From the NCBI GenBank assembly GCA_002005505.1, contig KV908684.1:55001-116379 (forward strand): a DNA stretch of 61,379 bases, given 5' to 3'. The notes under the pieces are model-generated. The model ran no database searches. It saw only the letters and a program-made list of their open reading frames with translations, and was not told where the DNA came from. A program made the position numbers and the translations under genes. The stretch's first letter is position 1. Every line of letters starts with the position of its first letter. This document shows positions 49,084 through 60,330 of the stretch, in pieces. The DNA is from Botryococcus braunii. Lineage: Eukaryota; Chlorophyta; Trebouxiophyceae.

Positions 49084-50533
49084 TGTGGGTTCTGCAACCC
49101 AAAGCCGATGGTGTTACCATTCACAGATGATGGATGTCGAATGACATGATCACAATCACCGATTTAATGAGCATGCGGAAAGTTCTCAACACAGTTACGA
49201 ACGCATGCCGAACATAAGGATGCGCAGGTGAGACACATAACAAGCTTGCTTGATAAGCAAGCTTGCTTGGAGAATACTCCATTGAATGTCTATTACAAAG
49301 GAAATGCATCGAGACGTGCAAATAAAGATATGAACTAAACGTGCACCACTTGACTAGTCTTACCTGCAACCCAAAGCCGATGGTGTTACCATTCACAGAT
49401 GATGGATGTCGAATGACATGATCACAATCACCTGTACCAGTACTACTTGTCAATGCTTTGGGTTCAACAAATGATTAAAGACTAAGTGATACACGCTTCT
49501 CACTAGTCGGGGCTTACCGATTTAATGAGCATGCGGAAAGTTCTCAACACAGTTACGAACGCATGCCGAACATAAGGATGCGCAGGTGAGACACATAACA
49601 AGCTTGCTTGATAAGCAAGCTTGCTTGGAGAATACTCCATTGAATGTCTGACCTGCTGCCCCGATCACGAAGCCATAAACCAGACTTGTTGACCAATCTA
49701 ATATACGCGTTAACGTCCACTTTTGGATAAAGGTTCGATTCTAGGCCAATCATCCAAGTCAATCGATTGAGCTCAGTCTCCCTTCACAATAGTAATGTGA
49801 TCAAAGGAAGACTAATTGCCACCGACAGAGACCACTCTTATCAAGAGATTGCTTGATCAGATTTCTTAAGTACCAACCAAATCCCATGAAAGCAATTGCA
49901 ATCTCCATCTACTAGCCGCAAGTATCTATAAGCCACACACAGCTACTAGCCACATTTAACTAACGACAACAAAGGACATAAAGCTAAGGATCTGAATAGC
50001 ATGAACCTGTACAAATAACAAGTACCACGTGATCTGTAGTTCGACTAGAGTCATAGGAATAAACAGCTTGCACCTAAGCAACTGGTCCCCTGAGACCTAA
50101 TCTCATCATAGGTATAGGAAACATAGTCAATGCCTATTGCATTCGACAAAGCAATACACAAGTCATTACATCCAAGTATGACTTCAACTCAATAACAGTC
50201 AATTGCTCACTGTATGCGCGTGCAAATGCATATGCATACTTAATACGATTGTAAAAACCATATACCGAGAACATGAAGTATCAACCTATGAAGTATCATC
50301 GAGTTTATGATTAACAACCATATCCAATAGTGTCCCATAGCACCTTATTGACATCTTCTTTGGAACAATTATGGTTGTGTGATTACACAACACAATTAAC
50401 GTATTTTAAGATCAAGAGTTGTAGTAAGTGTGCCAACACAATATGAACCAGTTCACCCATGAAATCGCAATGATAATCCATATCATGATCATTCATAGAT
50501 TATCTGTAGGTGAATCATGGTTCATATCCAACA
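49084..50533 (-). repeat. 3' LTR of the Copia-type element
   Basis: Begins in minus orientation with TGTTGGATATGAACCATG. Inside it, two blocks are themselves duplicated: about 67 bp (49094-49161 and 49364-49431, CAACCCAAAGCCGATGGTGT) and about 131 bp (49160-49290 and 49517-49648, GATTTAATGAGCATGCGG). The larger block contains a hairpin with 11 bp arms, CAAGCTTGCTT-GAT-AAGCAAGCTTG. The 110- and 69-codon frames here occur in both LTRs and are not genes. Confidence 0.9.
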
Positions 50534-50546
50534 ATCTTCCCCTTTG
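50534..50546 (-). promoter_or_regulatory. Polypurine tract of the Copia-type element
   Basis: The minus strand reads AAAGGGGAAGAT directly before the TGTTGG start of the 3' LTR, the expected plus-strand primer for reverse transcription. Confidence 0.75.
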
Positions 50547-50929
50547 GCACATTTGCTCAACTTGCAAAGTAGGCACGTTCCTCGAAACTATGAAGCATAT
50601 ACAATGAACATTAATCCCTTACTCGATTGAGTACATGTCCGTAAATCTCATAATGAAATTTACGTGCAAGATCCATATATGTCTTTGGGCAATCACTGAC
50701 CTGATATCTGAATACAATTAAGAATTATACCTCCGGACGTATACTTCTTCTGAGCAATCACTGCCTAGATACGCAAGTGCTGAAGCACTCAATCGTAGGA
50801 CAATAACTGCCTAGATTAAACTCCACACAAGTACAACGTCAGCTGAGCTGATAAGCAGATGTAAACGCAAACAAGCGCAGATATAGCACATATAGGCGAA
50901 GAGACAAGCGTAAAGAAGACGCCCAGAGA

Positions 50930-51430
50930 CACGCGCCGAGAAGACGCGCCCAGAGAGGACGGGCAGAGTAGAGGCGCAGGGACAAGCCCAGACACACGCG
51001 CCGAGAAGACTCGCCCAGAGAGGACGGGCAGAGAAGACGCGCAGAGACAAGCCCAGACACACGCGCCGAGTAGACGCGCCCAGAGAGGACGGGCAGAGAA
51101 GACGCGCAGAGAGAAGCCCAGAAACACGCGCCAAGAAGACGCGCCCAGAGAGGACGGGCAGAGAAGACGCGCAGAGAGAAGCCCAGAAACACGCGCCAAG
51201 AAGACGCGCCCAGAGAGGACGGGCAGAGAAGACGCGCAGAGAGAAGCCCAGACACACGCGCCGAGAAGACGCGCCCAGAGAGGACGGGCATAGAAGACGC
51301 GCAGAGACAAGCCCAGACACACGCGCCGTGAAGACGCGCCCAGAGAGGACGGGCATAGAAGATGCGATGAGATATGCTCAGAGACACGTGCCGAGAAGAC
51401 GCGCAGAGAAGACGGGCAGAGAAGACGCTC
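50930..51430. repeat. About 63 bp minisatellite, 7-8 copies
   Basis: Units contain ACACGCGCCGAGAAGACGCG, CCCAGAGAGGACGGGCAGAG and AAGACGCGCAGAGA.AAGCCC. The array lacks stops on the minus strand in all frames, which creates overlapping frames of 181-249 codons that are repeat artefacts. Confidence 0.9.
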
Positions 51431-54210
51431 AGAGACATAAGCATAGAAATGCGCCTCAGCTGAGTAGATAAACATAGGTATGCAGCAATAGGACTACACC
51501 CCAGCTTGAGGTGACAAATTGGTGCCGGATCTCTATGATCCAATATATTAATATTCTCAAGATAATGCAACACCACTATGGTGCTCATAGGAGACTAATC
51601 AATGCATTCATGCATCATATGATAACCATAGGCCAAGTTTTAGTGCTCACGCACCTCAAGGAAATAACTTCCCCTGCTTCATTGCTTCCCCTCAAACAAG
51701 TAACACCTTAGGACTTTTCACGCTTTGTCTAGTGCTACCACTAACTCTTCCGCTGAGTAATCTATATATACCACTAACTCTTCCGCTGAGTAATCTATAT
51801 ATACCACTAACTCTTCCGCTGAGTAGTAGTACAAACAAACGACTTAAGGGATCTCCGCTTATTATCAGCAAAGCGGATACCCAAGAGTACACGATCACCG
51901 TGCACAAGACCCACGACACCGTGCACAAGCGGGATGGGATACTCTCCATTTGCTCACACACAACGAAATGACATGCTAAAAGCATTTATGCTAATGTCAC
52001 TTTAATTCACAAGTCTTTGATAGACATGAGTGCGGAACATCGTTCCATGATCAACTCTTGTAATATCAAACCGTATCTCAACAACATCAAGCTCCAGTAC
52101 CATAAACAACAAGCATATCATGCACCAAACTGCAATGCACTCTAATTTAAAAGGCTCTACTATGCATGAACTCATGTAACCAGTAGATGACTTAACAACG
52201 ATAACATACACATATAGGATCCGTATAGGACACATATAGGTCCGGTCTACTCACGCACTCTACAGAGCGAGGTGTATTAACTTGCTTCCCCTTAAACCTT
52301 GGGAAAATACAACACACAAAGCAATGCCTAAATGCTTAAAGATCAAGGCTCAAGTGATCCTAAACAAAATACCAGCCAATAACCATGGATAACATAAGAT
52401 TCCACTGTAAACCGCTTGAAGATTCGAGCCATGGATCTATCGGAGTATCGGATAGTACCTCGATCGACAAAATTCATTAGTCGACTCGACACGGAGTCTC
52501 AATCCTAAAAGCGAGTGTCTACCACTCGATCTCACTCGACTCGAACCGTAGAACCAGACATCGACGCGCAGTCTCTCATTACCGTGTGACAACCAGACCT
52601 GACGCGTTTTTATGTCAGTGAGGCTGCAGAGCCTTCCTGAGCTTCCCTGAACCAGGGAAGACCACTCAAGACACACAGCATACTCCAGACCTATTTTAAA
52701 ATTATATCTAATGCGATGAAATGCCTAAAGATCACTGAACATGGGTATTTAAGGGTAGACGAGCAAAAGGCGCAAGAGACGCAACGATGTGGGCAAACAC
52801 TGAACCATCCAGAGCTCATTCCAGTTTCAACCGAAACTTAAATAACTTGGCCTAATATTGCATACTAATAAGAAGTACATTAGAGAGAATTCCCAGCCCT
52901 TCTCTATGGGCTGCATTTCCTCAACTACCCTTTATAAAGGTTCATTATCCTTGGCAGATGTTTATCTGACTCCAGGGAGTACACAGCCACTGAACATCAG
53001 TGACCCTCTCCTTCATCATATCTCTGCTCATCAGAAAGATTATTTAATGTCAAAGAAAGATATATGTCAGGTAGCATTGAAGGAATCAGCCAATCATCAA
53101 TCAGGACCCTCTTCATGCAATCTGCATTTCACAAATCAAACACTAAGCTCCTACCAAAGAGCTAATATTATCAGTATTTTTTTTTTGTCATCATTACCAG
53201 AAACCAAAGTACATGACTGGAGGAACCAAATATGGATTTCCTCCCTATGTTCCATAGTTTTCCCCAAGTTTTAGGAACCCTCCTCAACTCATGTAAGGTA
53301 AAAAAACCAGGCCCTCTTGGAGATCCACTATCATGTCCAACAGCAATTATTAACAACCTTAGCCAAACACTATTACTAATTGATGATAATCCCTTGGTAT
53401 TTGTACCAACATTGGCTTAAACTCACACTCATGCAAGAACCAACATATATATATTGAAGTGTAAACTTCTACAAGAGCCACAAGTGTGAAGTGAAGAATG
53501 TCAACCCAAGGTCTTCGGGTAATTTAGGCTCCAAGATCTTGGTCTAGACCTGCCTCAAGCACAAGGTCAAAGACAAGGCCATCTTTGTGTGTACATTCTC
53601 ATTGAGCATTGTCATTTACTATTGCAAGTAGCTCATGCTCTTGTATATCACACAACACATTCTCCCAGTCTGAAGACACCTTGAATAGACCTTCACTTGA
53701 GCTAGAATTAATTTACACATTAAGGGAAAGAGCATATCTGCCTCACTTGGCCTTCATCAAATAGAGATAACATATTCCCATCATTGCAAAGACTACCTAA
53801 GTCAGAACCGCTAATCAAATTGCTCAATTATAGCAAATCTTAAACTAATTGCCCAAAGGTAAGACAACCATTGTCACTTATCGGGAAGGATGCGGAAACG
53901 GATACGTGGTAAGCGGCTTCAAAGATGCAATTACAGGATCTCAAATATCAGCCGCTACCTTTTCGATGCCATTATGACTGTAAATAATGGTTGAAATTTC
54001 ATTCATGCTTCGTATGCAAGAATGAGGAACACGGCGTGGCTGCCGATGGCGAAGCGATGGAGAGAGGCACTCTGCCTCATTATCCGCCATAATTTTGCGA
54101 GATGGGAATACTTTGGCCTTTAGTAGCTTGCCAAATCGACGAGTCAAAAGGAGGCCTGAACCTCCGATGTTGATGACGACGTGCTCCAGCCGAAGACCGC
54201 CCAAGGCGGT

Positions 54211-54224
54211 GGGCCCATAACCAT
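54211..54224 (-). promoter_or_regulatory. Primer-binding site, half-tRNA(iMet) type
   Basis: Immediately inside the 5' LTR the minus strand reads ATGGTTATGGGCCC, followed by A. GGTTATGGGCCCA is complementary to the anticodon arm region of initiator tRNA-Met, the internal half-tRNA priming known for Drosophila copia and Volvox Osser. Confidence 0.7.
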
Positions 54225-55673
54225 TGTGGGTTCTGCAACCCAAAGCCGATGGTGTTACCATTCACAGATGATGGATGTCGAATGACATGATCACAATCAC
54301 CGATTTAATGAGCATGCGGAAAGTTCTCAACACAGTTACGAACGCATGCCGAACATAAGGATGCGCAGGTGAGACACATAACAAGCTTGCTTGATAAGCA
54401 AGCTTGCTTGGAGAATACTCCATTGAATGTCTATTACAAAGGAAATGCATCGAGACGTGCAAATAAAGATATGAACTAAACGTGCACCACTTGACTAGTC
54501 TTACCTGCAACCCAAAGCCGATGGTGTTACCATTCACAGATGATGGATGTCGAATGACATGATCACAATCACCTGTACCAGTACTACTTGTCAATGCTTT
54601 GGGTTCAACAAATGATTAAAGACTAAGTGATACACGCTTTTCACTAGTCGGGGCTTACCGATTTAATGAGCATGCGGAAAGTTCTCAACACAGTTACGAA
54701 CGCATGCCGAACATAAGGATGCGCAGGTGAGACACATAACAAGCTTGCTTGATAAGCAAGCTTGCTTGGAGAATACTCCATTGAATGTCTGACCTGCTGC
54801 CCCGATCACGAAGCCATAAACCAGACTTGTTGACCAATCTAATATACGCGTTAACGTCCACTTTTGGATAAAGGTTCGATTCTAGGGCAATCATCCAAGT
54901 CAATCGATTGAGCTCAGTCTCCCTTCACAATAGTAATGTGATCAAAGGAAGACTAATTGCCACCGACAGAGACCACTCTTATCAAGAGATTGCTTGATCA
55001 GATTTCTTAAGTACCAACAAATCCCATGAAAGCAATTGCAATCTCCATATACTAGCCGCAAGTATCTATAAGCCACACACAGCTACTAGCCACATTTAAC
55101 TAACGACAACAAAGGACATAAAGCTAAGGATCTGAATAGCATGAACCTGTACAAATAACAAGTACCACGTGATCTGTAGTTCGACTAGAGTCATAGGAAT
55201 AAACAGCTTGCACCTAAGCAACTGGTCCCCTGAGACCTAATCTCATCATAGGTATAGGAAACATAGTCAATGCCTATTGCATTCGACAAGGCAATACACA
55301 AGTCATTACATCCAAGTATGACTTCAACTCAATAACAGTCAATTGCTCACTGTATGCGCGTACAAATGCATATGCATGCTTAATACGATTGTAAAAACCG
55401 TATACCGAGAACATGAAGTATCAACCTATGAAGTATCATCGAGTTTATGATTAACAACCATATCCAATAGTGTCCCATAGCACCTTATTGACATCTTCTT
55501 TGGAACAATTATGGTTGTGTGATTACACAACACAATTAACGTATTTTAAGATTAAGAGTTGTAGTAAGTGTGCCAACACAATATGAACCAGTTCACCCAT
55601 GAAATCGCAATGATAATCCATATCATGATCATTCATAGATTATCTGTAGGTGAATCATGGTTCATATCCAACA
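54225..55673 (-). repeat. 5' LTR of the Copia-type element
   Basis: Near-identical copy of 49084-50533, offset 5141 then 5140 after a one-base gap at ACCAACAAATC. It carries the same internal duplications, so these predate the insertion. Confidence 0.9.
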
Positions 55674-56079
55674 TACCTTAACATTCTAAGGACTATCGTC
55701 TGCAAGCGGATCCTCCAACTTAGGGGACGAACTCTCTAGACAGCACTCACACCAGTGATGAAACAATTAGGTTGAGTCCTCAGACTAGCACTTGTCCAAA
55801 CCCTAGGTCCAGTTACCCTGCCTCGCAGTGTAACCTTCGCTTGAGGTGGCTTTCCATCAAAAGGCACAAGGCATATTGCCTAGAGCAGCAAGCTATACAC
55901 ACTAACTGCCACATGGTGTATCTCATGGGTAAGATACCAAGCAAGTCATGCAGTCACGGAACTACAATTTGCAGCTACACTGCATAGCATGTGCATCACA
56001 AAATGGAGCCGTGGATAAAGAAACATAACCCATGCAAAACATATAAGCAAGAGACATGCATGCAAGTCCCAATTCATGA
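55674..56079. other. Remnant between the two LTR elements, probably start of the chromovirus 3' LTR
   Basis: In minus orientation this follows the chromovirus polypurine tract, so its right part should be the beginning of that element's 3' LTR (TGAATTGGGAC from about 56076). It cannot be compared with the 5' LTR because only the last 100 bp of that LTR is in view. The LTR appears to be cut off at 55673 by the Copia-type element. Confidence 0.45.
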
Positions 56080-56118
56080 TCCCACCACCCTCCCAGACCC
56101 TCCCACCCTCCCTCCCTG
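56080..56118 (-). promoter_or_regulatory. Polypurine tract of the chromovirus
   Basis: About 39 bp of G/A-rich minus-strand sequence (GGGAGGGAGGGTGGGAGGG and following), about 100 bp after the pol stop, fits the plus-strand primer position. Its length and G-run pattern also suggest quadruplex potential. Confidence 0.6.
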
Positions 56119-56219
56119 ATCCAAGCTGGCTGGCGAAGTCCAAGGGTCATCAGCCGCAAGTGGCTGGAAAAGTCCTCAAGCCGCAAGTGGCTTAATCAAG
56201 GGATGCCCGCAAGTGGGAC

Positions 56220-58130
56220 TTAAGAAAGGACTGGTGCAACTGCCACGTCATCGGCCAGATGGCGAACATGGGCAAGAGGCTCCCAAGTGTTCTCAGTCTC
56301 ATCATAGCCTTTCCACTTGACCAAGTACTGCCAGGACTTTCCAACTCTCCTCTTAGCCAGAATAACCTCCACTTCATAAACGCCGCCACGCTTATCTGCA
56401 TACAACGGAGGAGGTGAAGTAACAGTCATAGGTGAGGATGAAGACACATAAGGCTTCAGCTGAGAAACATGAAACACAGGATGAATATTAATAGTCTCAG
56501 GCAAAACAAGTCTAAACGCTCTCGAACCAACTGCTGCAGCAATGAGAAAGGGCCCAAAATACTTAGCTGATAACTTTGACGAGAGCCCAGGCGCCAGCTG
56601 GTTCTTCGTGGCTGCCAGCAGCACCTGGTCCCCCACCTTGAATGGGTGGTCTCGTCTCTTCTTATCTGCATAGGACTTCTGCCGTTGCTGTGCAGAGGCA
56701 AAATTAGACCGGGCACTTTTTAAGGCAGTCTGCAGCCCCTCAACCCACTCAGAAACTGCAGGGTTAGCAGAACGTGAAGGAACAGCAGAAGACAAAGGAG
56801 TAAGGGGGTGGCGCCCATGGTTCAAAAAGAAGGGTGTATGCAAGGTTGAAGCCTGGAGAGAGTTGTTATACGCAAACTCCACCATGCTGAGGTACTTGCA
56901 CCAATCAGTCTGTCTCGGGCCCACAAACCCTCTTAACATGTCTTCCATAGTTCTGTTCATTCTCTCTGTCTGCCCGTCGGTCTGAGGGTGGTAAGCAGTA
57001 GACATAGCAATGTCAGTGCCTAACAACTTAACAAAGGCCTTCCAGAAGTGACTAGTGAAACGAGGATCTCTGTCACTAACAATGGATGTAGGCATCCCAA
57101 ACCTAACAAAGACCTTATCAATAAACAGTTGTACAAGTTGAGGTGCAGTGATGGTTTTAGTGCATGCAGCCAAGACACACAACTTAGAAAACCTATCAAC
57201 AAAAACCACAATGGAGTCAAACCCGCAACAGACAGGTAAATCAGTCACTAAATCAAGGGAAACGCTCTGCCAAGGTCCATCCGGAATAGGCAGTGGCTGA
57301 AGCAAACCATAAGGTACAGCTGCAGTCCCTTTTGTGCGCTGACAGGTATCACAAGACCTGCAAAAGTCCCTGACTGAAGAGCTGAGGCGTGGCCACCAAA
57401 ACTCCCTGCACACTAGCTCATACATCTTGTTAATCCCAAGATGGCCAGAAAACGGTGTGGCATGGCACTCTCTCAACACCTTCTCCCTAAGTGCTTCAGG
57501 TACATACACCTTCCCTGACTGCACAGAATAAGGTACAGAGTCCCTTAACACCAAAACACCTTCATCCACCAGCTTACTAACTGTGGGATCCGAAATACAC
57601 AGCAAGGCAATTTCTTGTAAAATAGACGAGACAGAAACAGAGGAGACATGCATTACTGCCAAATCAACACGCCTAGACAAAGCATCTGCCACAACATTGT
57701 CAGTGCCCTTAACATATTTAATGTCAGGCATGAATCTCATGATCTCAGTAAGCCAACGTTCCTGCCTACTGGTCCTAACAGGAGCAGTCAACAAATATTT
57801 CAAAGCCTGCTGATCAGTGTGAACTGTGAATTTTCCACCCAACAGCAAATGCTTCCATTTTAATAAAGCATGCACAAGAGCAATCAACTCTCTATCATAA
57901 GGGGCCAAATTCCTCTCAGGGGGCTGGAGTTTCCTGGACTCGAAGGCGACAGGCTGTAGTCCCTGCCCTTGATCCTGCTGCAAAACAGCACCCACAGCAT
58001 AGCCTGAGGCATCCACATCTATCACAAAAGGTTTGTCCAAGTCTGGCATTAACAAACATGGAGGAGAGGAAACAAGATCTTTCAATGCATTAAAGGCATG
58101 GATTTGAGGTCCCTCCCAAGTCCAAGGCAC
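56220..58130 (-). CDS. pol: Pol, second part: RNase H, integrase and chromodomain of chromovirus
   Basis: 636 codons overlapping the previous frame by 49 bp; the formal ATG is internal to pol. RNase H: FVIDVDASGYAVGAVL, YDRELIALVHAL, VHTDQQALKYL, DALSRR. Integrase: an HHCC zinc-binding region (ECHATPFSGHLG ... CRSCDTCQRTKG), and the catalytic triad in SLDLVTDLP, VSDRDPRFTSHFW and QTERMNRTMED. A C-terminal SH3-like region (PFKVGDQVLLAATKN) is followed by a chromodomain, YEVEVILAKRRVGKSW and YLVKWKGYDETENTWEP, with the aromatic cage residues of the family largely kept. Apart from the single frame change, no stop or gap disturbs it, so decay has barely begun. Confidence 0.94.
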   Translation of the reverse strand: MPWTWEGPQIHAFNALKDLVSSPPCLLMPDLDKPFVIDVDASGYAVGAVLQQDQGQGLQPVAFESRKLQPPERNLAPYDRELIALVHALLKWKHLLLGGKFTVHTDQQALKYLLTAPVRTSRQERWLTEIMRFMPDIKYVKGTDNVVADALSRRVDLAVMHVSSVSVSSILQEIALLCISDPTVSKLVDEGVLVLRDSVPYSVQSGKVYVPEALREKVLRECHATPFSGHLGINKMYELVCREFWWPRLSSSVRDFCRSCDTCQRTKGTAAVPYGLLQPLPIPDGPWQSVSLDLVTDLPVCCGFDSIVVFVDRFSKLCVLAACTKTITAPQLVQLFIDKVFVRFGMPTSIVSDRDPRFTSHFWKAFVKLLGTDIAMSTAYHPQTDGQTERMNRTMEDMLRGFVGPRQTDWCKYLSMVEFAYNNSLQASTLHTPFFLNHGRHPLTPLSSAVPSRSANPAVSEWVEGLQTALKSARSNFASAQQRQKSYADKKRRDHPFKVGDQVLLAATKNQLAPGLSSKLSAKYFGPFLIAAAVGSRAFRLVLPETINIHPVFHVSQLKPYVSSSSPMTVTSPPPLYADKRGGVYEVEVILAKRRVGKSWQYLVKWKGYDETENTWEPLAHVRHLADDVAVAPVLS

Positions 58131-60172
58131 ATCCTTTTGAGCAATTCAGTGAGAGGAAATGCAACATCTGCAAAATGATCAATAAATGTGTCATAGTACT
58201 GTGTGAGCCCTAGAAAACCCCTCAACTGTGACACATTCAAGGGAGTGGGCCAGTCCCGGATGGCTGCAACCTTCCTTGGGTCCACCATAATCCCCTGTGG
58301 TGTCAACAAGTGACCCAAGTATTCCACCTGCTTGGACACAAACTCACATTTAGACCTTTTACAATAAAACTTATGCTCCCTAAGCACTGACAAGACGATA
58401 CGTAAATGCTCCATGTGTTCTTCCACAGACTTGGAATAAATAAGGATGTCATCCAGATAAACCAACACAAATCTATCAAGGAAGGGTGCCAAGATAGAGT
58501 TCATAACAGACTGAAATGTCGCAGGAGCATTCGTAAGACCAAAAGGCATCACTGTGAACTCATAGTGACCATATCTAGTCTTAAAAGCTGTTTTCTCTAT
58601 GCTGTCCTCATGCATCCTAATCTGATGATATCCAGAAGCAAGGTCCAACTTAGAAAATACACAACTACCATGAAGTTGTTCAAACATCTCATCTATTCTA
58701 GGCAAAGGGTGTTGATTCCTAACTGTAATCCTATTGAGGGCCCTATAGTCTATACATAAACGCCAGCCACCATCTTTCTTTGGAACAAACAAGATGGGTG
58801 CACCAAATGGTGAGGTAGATGGGCGGATGAAGCCTCTCTCAAGTAACTCCTGCAACTGCGCACGGAGTTCAGCCAGCTGAGCTCCGGACAGTGGGTATAT
58901 GCGGGAGGCTGGAGGAGTTGCGTCCGGCTCCAATCTGATATGGTGGTCTCCAGCACGAGAAGGAGGGAGGCCTTCAGGAAGTCCAGACAACACATCCTTG
59001 AACTCCTGCAAAAGCTCCTCCAACTCTGGCACGTTATATGTGTTAGTATCCTGGGAGGTATTAGTCACTGCATTCAACTGAATAAGGTACATTGAGTCAC
59101 CTGACTTAACAAGTTCCTCCACTTCCATGGCAGAAACCACATACTCAGGTAGACCTGACCTCTGGCTTCCCAAAAGCACATGTGTTTTATCAGAATGAAA
59201 CAAAGACACTGCATTCAGCTTCCAATTAACCACTGGATTAAATTCAGTCAACCAAGGTTTCCCTAGGACAAGGTCATAGTATGCCAGTTCAGTGGGGAGA
59301 CAGGTGACTCCAAAATCCAGAGACCCCACAGATAGGTCCACTGACACACTACTGCCTACCACAGTGGTCCTTCCATCAGCAACACGTATCGTGACAGGTG
59401 AACTTATGGAAACAGTGGGCAAGGAGAGCTCCTGCACTAAGTGTTGATCCACAAAATTGGCAGATGCCCCACTGTCCAACAAAATCCTAACAGGCCTACC
59501 AGCAAGAACTCCCGCAAATTCAATGCAAGTAGAGGAAAGGTCAGGACTGTCCACAAACTGACTAGTGTTGAGCATAAAAGAGTCAAAACATGTTGCTGCC
59601 AGTGGTTTCTCCTTCACACTAAGTAACCCAGTCTGGACAAGACAACGAAATAAAGGCAAGCCTGATGAGCAGCAATGGGGCGGATCCTTAACGGTGGAAG
59701 TAATTCCCAAAGCATTCATGACAGGGCCCGAGAGCAAGACATCATGTGATTCCTGTGCAGTAGTCCCTTCCAGCACCTGCCCACAGTCACTCTGAAGGCA
59801 AGAGAGCACAGTCAATCTGGTACCTGGCAGTAACTGGGTGCTGAGCTGGCTGATAGCAGACACTCTATCACTACTCTGACAGAATAAAACAACATGAGAG
59901 GTCTCTGCTGGAAATGAGGAAGAAGCGTTACTCTTACCCTGACCCTCAGGACTAGCTAGGTACCTGTCAGTGGGTAACGTCTGAAACTCCCTACAGAGAC
60001 CATGCCCATCTACATAATGAGACATGTAAGCATGACAGCAACTAGAAAAGAAGTCCTGAAGATGCCCAACGTTATACAGTACAGGGGTACCAAACTGGAC
60101 TGCAGAACAAGGGAAAATCATCTCAAAAACAGGGCTCACACTGCTGAAAAACAATAAAGGACGCCAATTCAA
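58082..60172 (-). CDS. pol: Pol, first part: protease and reverse transcriptase of chromovirus
   Basis: 696 codons, opening after a TAA at 60181-60179 and overlapping the end of the knuckle frame; the formal first codon shown is TTG, so translation from gag by -1 frameshifting is more likely than its own start. Protease: ILLDSGASANFV near residues 230-241. RT: FVPKKDGGWRLCIDYRALN (462-480), FSKLDLASGYHQIRM (506-520), MPFGLTNAPATFQ (542-554) and the catalytic VYLDDILIYS (571-580), then the connection with FLGLTQYYDTFIDHFA. It ends prematurely at 58082, because the frame changes within LLKR (CTCAAAAGG); the true continuation is in the next entry. Confidence 0.93.
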   Translation of the reverse strand: MNWRPLLFFSSVSPVFEMIFPCSAVQFGTPVLYNVGHLQDFFSSCCHAYMSHYVDGHGLCREFQTLPTDRYLASPEGQGKSNASSSFPAETSHVVLFCQSSDRVSAISQLSTQLLPGTRLTVLSCLQSDCGQVLEGTTAQESHDVLLSGPVMNALGITSTVKDPPHCCSSGLPLFRCLVQTGLLSVKEKPLAATCFDSFMLNTSQFVDSPDLSSTCIEFAGVLAGRPVRILLDSGASANFVDQHLVQELSLPTVSISSPVTIRVADGRTTVVGSSVSVDLSVGSLDFGVTCLPTELAYYDLVLGKPWLTEFNPVVNWKLNAVSLFHSDKTHVLLGSQRSGLPEYVVSAMEVEELVKSGDSMYLIQLNAVTNTSQDTNTYNVPELEELLQEFKDVLSGLPEGLPPSRAGDHHIRLEPDATPPASRIYPLSGAQLAELRAQLQELLERGFIRPSTSPFGAPILFVPKKDGGWRLCIDYRALNRITVRNQHPLPRIDEMFEQLHGSCVFSKLDLASGYHQIRMHEDSIEKTAFKTRYGHYEFTVMPFGLTNAPATFQSVMNSILAPFLDRFVLVYLDDILIYSKSVEEHMEHLRIVLSVLREHKFYCKRSKCEFVSKQVEYLGHLLTPQGIMVDPRKVAAIRDWPTPLNVSQLRGFLGLTQYYDTFIDHFADVAFPLTELLKRMCLGLGRDLKSMPLMH

Positions 60173-60330
60173 GTCGCTTTAGACTTGTTACGATCCTTTT
60201 TCAACTCGGGATGAAGCTGGAAGCACCGGTCGATGCTGTGCCCCACTTTCCCACAATGTGCGCAAACGTGCGCAGCTGGCTTGGCTGCACCAGAGGTCTT
60301 GGAGTCGCCTGAACCTTTTGGGGGTGCTGC
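60169..60330 (-). other. Gag zinc knuckle in the -1 frame
   Basis: The -1 frame relative to gag reads KGSGDSKTSGAAKPAAHVCA and then CAHCGKVGHSIDRC, a CX2CX4HX4C knuckle that binds RNA, and ends KDRNKSKAT at a TGA (60171-60169) overlapping the beginning of the pol frame. Either the upstream shift is a mutation or gag-knuckle expression uses a slippage site at the C5A4 run. Confidence 0.8.

Larger units (their letters stand above)
50534..54224. other. Interior of the Copia-type element, no coding capacity recognised
   Basis: Apart from the minisatellites, the 3.7 kb interior is AT-rich sequence without retroviral motifs. The 106-codon minus frame at 53941-54261 next to the primer-binding site and the 138-codon plus frame at 52858-53274 match nothing I know. 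A 36 bp unit (CCACTAACTCTTCCGCTGAG) is repeated three times at 51730-51830. Confidence 0.65.
49084..55673 (-). mobile_element. Non-autonomous (LARD-like) Copia-type LTR retrotransposon
   Basis: Two direct repeats of about 1450 bp (49084-50533 and 54225-55673) bound a 3.7 kb interior. Ends are TG...CA in minus orientation (TGTTGGATATG ... CCCACA). The primer-binding site directly inside the right repeat and the polypurine tract directly inside the left repeat both place the element on the minus strand. By eye the LTRs differ at about nine positions plus a one-base indel, so insertion is recent. No Gag, integrase or RT motif appears in the interior, so movement would depend on an autonomous partner. 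The outer flanks (CATGC on the left, TACCT on the right) do not match, so no 5 bp target duplication is seen. Confidence 0.8.

Noticed and set aside
49121..49762. 110- and 69-codon frames repeated near 54262-54903
   Set aside because: They lie within the two LTRs and their duplication follows from the LTR structure; no domain is recognised.
50811..51588. Three overlapping 181-249 codon minus-strand frames inside the Copia-type element
   Set aside because: All three frames are open through the same 63 bp minisatellite, and none shows retroviral motifs.
51723..51835. CTCTTCCGCTGA in the 36 bp repeats resembling the end of the chromovirus LTR
   Set aside because: The match is only about 12 bp and in the opposite orientation to that expected for a 3' LTR end, so chance is likely.
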